Shown piece after piece: positions 59,201 through 64,000 of a stretch of 64,000 bases of DNA (position 1 is the first letter of the stretch; each line of letters starts with the position of its first letter). The translations under genes and the position numbers were made by a program. The stretch is from Cladocopium goreaui (taxonomy: Eukaryota > Sar > Dinophyceae > Suessiales > Symbiodiniaceae), in NCBI GenBank assembly GCA_947184155.2, contig CAMXCT020001114.1, positions 1-64,000 on the forward strand, in the 5' to 3' direction. The notes below the pieces were generated by a model. That model was not told the DNA's origin and made no database searches. It saw only the letters and a program-made list of their open reading frames with translations.

Positions 59201-62140
59201 ATAGCCAACCCCCAACCAACCACCTGAGCCCCGCACTTTCTTGATAAGTCAAGCGAAGTTGACCAGCCAAGAAGGGCAGCAAATATGCGATGTCATAGGC
59301 ATCTCTTTCAGCAGCTTTCTCCTGTTGGTGATTTTGGGCGTCCAAAATCATGGAGGACCTAGGAATTGTGAAGAAAAAGGGTGCCCATTTGGACCCATAG
59401 AATGTTCAAATTGTTGGACTTACCATTTTTTGGACTACCAGTAACATAGTAAATTCTGTCGCTTCGTGTTGCTGAGGCTCCTGTGCTCCCCTGTCGAAGC
59501 GGAAGATCTCTGCAGTGGCACGCACCCTTCGCTGATCCAGGTCCCATGACCATGTGCCGCCGCCCAGCGGTTTCAAGCGATGCGCCCAGCTGCGAAAACT
59601 CCAGCTGTTGGCATCAGCACCGGCTGCGAACTGCGCCGCAGAACACAGCAGCTGCCAAGTCAGCAAATCACCTTGGATTTGGGGGCCAGGGGGCAATTCA
59701 AAAACTACAATAACCACTCTTCCCAGCAAATTCCTGAATAGTGTGGATCAATTAATGGCAGAATCAACAAAAACATCAGCAAACAGTCATACATACCCCA
59801 AGAATCATTGGATGTATCCATACTATTCCTCACCATTGCTGACCATACCCCCACAGCATACCATGGCATTTCTCAACATGCCCAGGTCCAGGTCACTGGG
59901 AGACAGAGAGCCTCTGTAATTCTGCTCCAGCTGTGCTATGAAGTCCTGTAGCTTCTCGAGCTTCGGAAGCAACTGGGACCACCAGAGCACGGCGTGCTGC
60001 AGGAGCCAATCGCTTGGCATTTCCTCACCTCACAAGGGATGGAGGGACTCTACCTGTAAGGATGTCAAGTCCAAAAATCCTCCAAGATTAGTATAGATTA
60101 GTAATATGATAATATGGTAAATCCAAAAGCATAACCCATCTCCAATTTTGCCAGAATGGTTGGTATGAATCATCCCCAACTATTAGGTATTTACCTCATT
60201 ATTTACCACGTCCCTACTTGGATTCAGCACATAGCTTCGCTCTGAAAACAAGTCACAAAACCAGTGAACTAAGCTTCAACTAAGCTCAGCACTGATCAAG
60301 CTGAGCAAGCGCCGCGCTGCAGGCACATGCCAGGACTGCCGTTCCATTTGATGCAGTGATCCCAAGACCAACGCTGCTGCTTTCTTCTCGCGGCCAGTGC
60401 TCACCTTGACCTCGCGGCCAGTGACGAGAACGCGGCTCCGTGTGGATCGAAATCGGCCCTCCACAACAAACGAGGAAATTGTTCAATCCGTTGTTCATCA
60501 GAAAGTCATCCGAATGTAACAAGATTACATCAGCTCCCACCGCCAAGTTAGATCACAAAGGGGTCATTGGAAGGTAGCAATAAAACAACGAATTGTCCCA
60601 TGTCTTTCTCTCAAATTCAACCCGCAAGTTTGCTTTACAATTCACACAATCTCAATTCATCATTTTGGGGATGATTCCTGCACCAACATGCACCTGCAAC
60701 ATTCAACAAAGTCCTTGTGCCGAGGGACAAAGTCCTTGAGCTTCTCTTGTGGCAGGTCCCCTACCAATGGCAAGGCCTTCACCACCAGTTCTGCAGCTTC
60801 CAACCTTGGTCTGACCCCCCTGGATCATGCGGGATTCACCAGTGGCATATTGGATGAGTGGAACTCATCATGACTGGTTGGTGGTATACCTACCCATCTG
60901 AAAAATGATGGAGTGAAAGTCAATTGGGATGATTATTCCATATTATTCCCAACTGAATGGAAAAATAAAATTCATGGTCCAAACCACCAACCAGATGACT
61001 AATGATGCCATCCTCTGACAGGTCACATTTGCTCGTCGGACAATTCTTCGGCGTTGATGGCATCCAGAAAGTGGCCTGATTCGAAAGACGGCTTGAAACC
61101 ATTGGATTTAGGGTAGCCTATGGTAGCCTGTAGTCAGTGAAGGGACATATTTTACCAACAGGGTGGATCCCTGGGTCCTGGTCCCACGGCCGCTAAGCCA
61201 TGGACTGAAGGCGCCCTCCACCCGCTGCAACAACTCGATCTCAAACCTGAAGCTGGCTGCACCTCAGATACATCAAAGGCTGCAAGTTGGACCGTTGGCA
61301 GATCGATCTCTCTCTCTCTCTATCTATCTACTCTAATCTGATCTAATCTAGTCTATCTCTCTATACATGTAATTTTGTACGAAACGGAAACAAAACACAT
61401 TCTATTATCGCGTCCGGGTCAACATCTTAACCCTGAATTTCAGGGAAAACAATGAGAATCAATAAACCATTTTGGGCCGATATCATGCAATATTGTCATG
61501 TTCCAATAGATTTTCTGCTACAATCTGTGCCCTGGGAGGCAGGCGGAGGATGCCACCATCCTGGAAAGGTTGCGGATTGATGCATCAAATTTGGCGCATC
61601 TGAGTTTGATCTTGTTTTCAAAATCTTCAGCCAAACATGTTTGGGAAGCTCACGGGTTTTCATGGATTCCACACGTCAAAGAGGAGAGTCTCTGGATCTA
61701 GGCCCGGATTTTTTTTGGGGGTTGCCAAGCTAGGAGAGCCTGAACTCAACCTGAGTTCCTTGCATATCTTATATCATCTGATATTTCCACATATATAATT
61801 ATCCTATATACCAGGACCATCAACATAACTTTTTTGGGTCAGCTCCTCAAAACCTGGATGAATATCATCCAGTAAGTACCAAACAAAACTGTGATTAGGA
61901 ACTGGCACCTGTATATCTAATCGACGAAAATGTGGACGTTACCACACCTGTGAGACGAAGAAGGTGCGCGTCAATCCAATTCATCACCATGTTCCCACCA
62001 TCTTAGCAAACCATTGTACCACCAAACCAGTGCTGTTTTACGATGATATCCTCACATTTGTATCCGCCGGAAGCATCTCCTCTTGCTCCATGGCTTCACA
62101 AACCATCTTCAACAGCAGTGGGGCAGGATTCAGCACAAAC
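56210..62140 (-). CDS. large unrecognised helical protein, internal exons
   Basis: I do not recognise this protein. Exons with matching phases: 62140-62051, 61560-61531, 61246-61170, 61075-61027, 60804-60684, 60458-60291, 60023-59849, 59671-59439, 59321-59237, 59069-59016, 58918-58874, 57831-57800. After an unresolved join come 57026-56899 and 56302 to about 56210. The product has over 440 residues and looks mainly alpha-helical: DAINAEELSDEQMLEAAELV, LLPKLEKLQDFIAQLEQN, AAERDAYDIAYLLPFLAGQL, CGGALELLLLGTACAEPLL. The stretch at 60458-60291 (VLVTGREVKVSTGREKKAAA) recalls the second half of a double-stranded RNA-binding domain, but only loosely. An armadillo- or HEAT-like repeat protein is another reading. 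Neither end is defined; exons at 63732-63804 and 55344-55464 may belong to it. Donors include GA (61169, 62050), GC (61530, 58873, 60290) and GT. Coding status is sure; the function is unknown. Confidence 0.6.
57044..57148. mobile_element. inverted-repeat element, family A copy 3
   Basis: 105 bp with ends TACCCTCTGGTAAACTAACA and TGACATAACCAGAGGGTA, and the core ATGGAAAATCACCATTTTTA. Its right-hand reading end lies only 18 bases upstream (minus strand) of the acceptor of the exon at 57026, so it forms the 3' end of that intron. Confidence 0.8.
57940..58410. repeat. TAATA 5-bp array with G variants
   Basis: About 470 bp of TAATA units where every third to sixth unit carries a G (TATAGTATAA). 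Open frames through it (YYIIL repeats) are artefacts. It lies inside an intron of the helical gene. Confidence 0.95.
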
Positions 62141-62319
62141 CTTGGCCGAACTTACCGATCAAACATTGGGAACTGATTTAACCAACCAAAAACGGGAAAA
62201 CGGGGCTATAAAACCAACCATACTGGGGATGTAATGGGATATCATGGGAATATATAGGATTATATATAATTATATATATATATAATTGTTGGTCAAGTCA
62301 TTGGGTACAAATGGACCCA

Positions 62320-62395
62320 CTGATGTTGCGGGTGATAGTTCTGACATGGCTTGACCCACGTCGAGTCCAGGCATGAGTTCAGGCACTTCAGTCAT
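62320..62395 (-). CDS. possible exon, unknown protein
   Basis: Open frame PELMPGLDVGQAMSELSPAT between AT-rich flanks. Splice sites were not settled. It precedes the exon at 62140-62051 on the same strand. Weak on its own. Confidence 0.25.
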
Positions 62396-63731
62396 TTTAT
62401 CTCCAACATATGCAAAAAATGCCTACATGAAATCCGGTGACCATAGTGAAACATATCATTCATAAGTTTCAGAAATCTTGGTGGGACAACCTGAACCATG
62501 TTTGACATGTCATGAGGAGTATGGCCAAGATCGTTTTGGCTCCAAACCAGCAAAATGGAAAATCACGGGCTTATAAAGTAAGGCCATAACCCAGTTGACT
62601 TCAACCGTGTGCAAACTCCGTTTTTTCCATCCCAGTGTGGTTGAAATGTCAATGTTTCCGTAAACCCAATGAGCAATCTGAGACTTGGACAAGGACAACA
62701 GCTGCTCCTGGGGGCAAATGTGGATTCCCGGTGTTCCAGGGTTCCACGATAGCAACAGGGAAAGGGGTTGAAACATCATGGCCAACCTTAACAATAAAAT
62801 TTTGAGCCGGGTATAGTATGTATCCAAACATATACAAACACTATACACACATACGATGTAGGTGATATCATAGTATATCCATGTATGTATATATATATAA
62901 TTTCATATATATTATATATACTACTTGCATGTATATGTATATGTACGTATACGTGTATATTATATGTCTACATATACACAATACACAATACTGGTATAAT
63001 CGTGTATATATCCATTTTATATAGGGACTATCACCATCTCGGGAGCGGGGGACCACCAGACTCGAGGCTCCACATGGGCTAGAGGTAGGTTCCAAGAGTG
63101 GCTCACGAGAAAAAACATCACTCTGCACTTTCTATGAAATGAATGGAAATTCCTTCAATGGGTTGACCTTAGATGGGTCATACTTTAAGTTTTAGCTGTA
63201 CATTGCGAGACTTACTTGCCAGTTTACTGATCTATATAAATTTGGCTATGTTCACTCTTGAGTTTTCAAGAATAGTTGCAGTCAGTGCTACATCTGGGTT
63301 TCGCAATCGCATGGTCTATCATCATTTTCTTATCAACAGAATTTACGGGTATCCTTCATTTTTGGGCAAACCCTCTGTTTCCCACAGGTACGGTAATCCA
63401 ACCAGGGATTCACCCCCCGCAGTCCTTGCTGGGCAGTGGTCGCAGTGATGCAGCTGTCAAGCCTTCTACCTATCACGGGTTTGGTGGATGAACACCATTT
63501 CTAATGGGCAAATCATCAAACTGAATGGTCCATCTATACCATGGCAATGTTAAATGGCTGAATTATTTCTACTAGAAATGGATGTAACCACCCTGAGCCC
63601 CAGAAATTGGCAATAGCAACTGGAGCTGACAACGTCAAAGGAGACTCCTTCTGACGCATTTCAACGGTTTTTGGAAAATCATCAAACAAAAGCTGAAGGA
63701 ACTGTCCTCCCTATGAAATCTCGAAACTTTC

Positions 63732-63804
63732 AGGGTAGAGCTGTGTTGACCCTTTGCCAAATTCTGCTGAGGCGGCTGCTGCATTGAGAAAGGACACCCG
63801 CTCC
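63732..63804 (-). CDS. orphan exon, unknown protein
   Basis: Open frame ERVSFLNAAAASAEFGKGST, with acceptor CTGGCAG|G and a possible GA donor after CCT. It enters at phase 2 and leaves at phase 0. It lies upstream (minus strand) of the large helical gene and could be one of its early exons. An in-frame TAG follows 30 bases later. Confidence 0.4.
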
Positions 63805-64000
63805 CTGCCAGGATCCATCCCCAGTGGCCCAGTGGCCCGGCGATGATTTTCCAGTGATCTGAAAATCTGGCAGAAAAAACTTCAGAGATTTTCCATTCAA
63901 AACCTTCATTCATATCATACTGTGAAAGAAATCCTGCAGTTAACAGGTGGTTTATCCCATTAAAAAATAGGCTTTATCAGCCATGGAGGATTTGCTGGAA

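Overview
This is a nuclear eukaryotic window, most likely from a dinoflagellate of the Symbiodiniaceae (coral symbiont) type. Three things point there. (1) Reconstructed genes have many short exons whose introns start mostly with GA or GC, sometimes GT, and end AG followed by G, a known dinoflagellate splice signature. (2) Essentially all well-supported exons, from about 2.5 kb to 63.8 kb, lie on the minus strand, as expected of dinoflagellate unidirectional gene blocks. (3) A dispersed repeat at about 11.85-12.54 kb translates to peptide runs (for example KNAAILRDFL, SGQMRDEKLHAVVARSTF) that I recall as recurrent in Symbiodiniaceae protein predictions. Exons are GC-rich islands in AT-rich, repeat-laden DNA. 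The transcribed strand is minus, so genes read from right to left.

Gene layout, in reading order on the minus strand. 63.8-56.2 kb: a large, mostly helical, unrecognised protein for which a run of about fourteen exons could be placed, most with matching splice phases. 55.5-50.5 kb: further exons, perhaps of the same or a neighbouring gene, ending in a stop at 50,462. 48.8-44.8 kb: exons of at least one unrecognised gene. 42,785-36,957: an eleven-exon gene of about 578 codons with an apparent mitochondrial presequence and an ATP synthase subunit d-like start. 34.2-30.6 kb: scattered exons plus a large nested palindrome. 29,513-22,271: a nine-exon gene of about 871 codons joining a DUF924-like region to a TilS-type PP-loop (tRNA-Ile-lysidine synthetase) domain. 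21.4-13.7 kb, 9.6-8.2 kb and 6.5-2.5 kb: isolated exons of unknown genes.

Between exons the window is full of structured repeats: short inverted-repeat elements with the ends TACCCTCTGGT, TCAACCCCGGATTAAT or GGAGGATAATCCCACTT; a foldback of about 1.1 kb carrying two inverted copies of an exon-like sequence; tandem repeats with 71, 56, 11 and 10 bp units; a 0.9 kb ATCATTA/ATC array; a 0.7 kb polypurine tract; a 0.8 kb GTGTA/GTA array; and many AT microsatellites. Several introns are flanked by short direct repeats (AGGAC, AGGAT, GCCAGGACC), and four acceptors of one gene share a TTTCCAG|G end (three of them AATTTTCCAG), which fits intron spread by inserted elements. No bacterial-style genes, rRNA, convincing tRNA, spliced-leader gene or CRISPR array was seen.

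Exon boundaries were worked out by hand from open frames, AG|G acceptors and phase matching. Gene functions other than the PP-loop protein are tentative.
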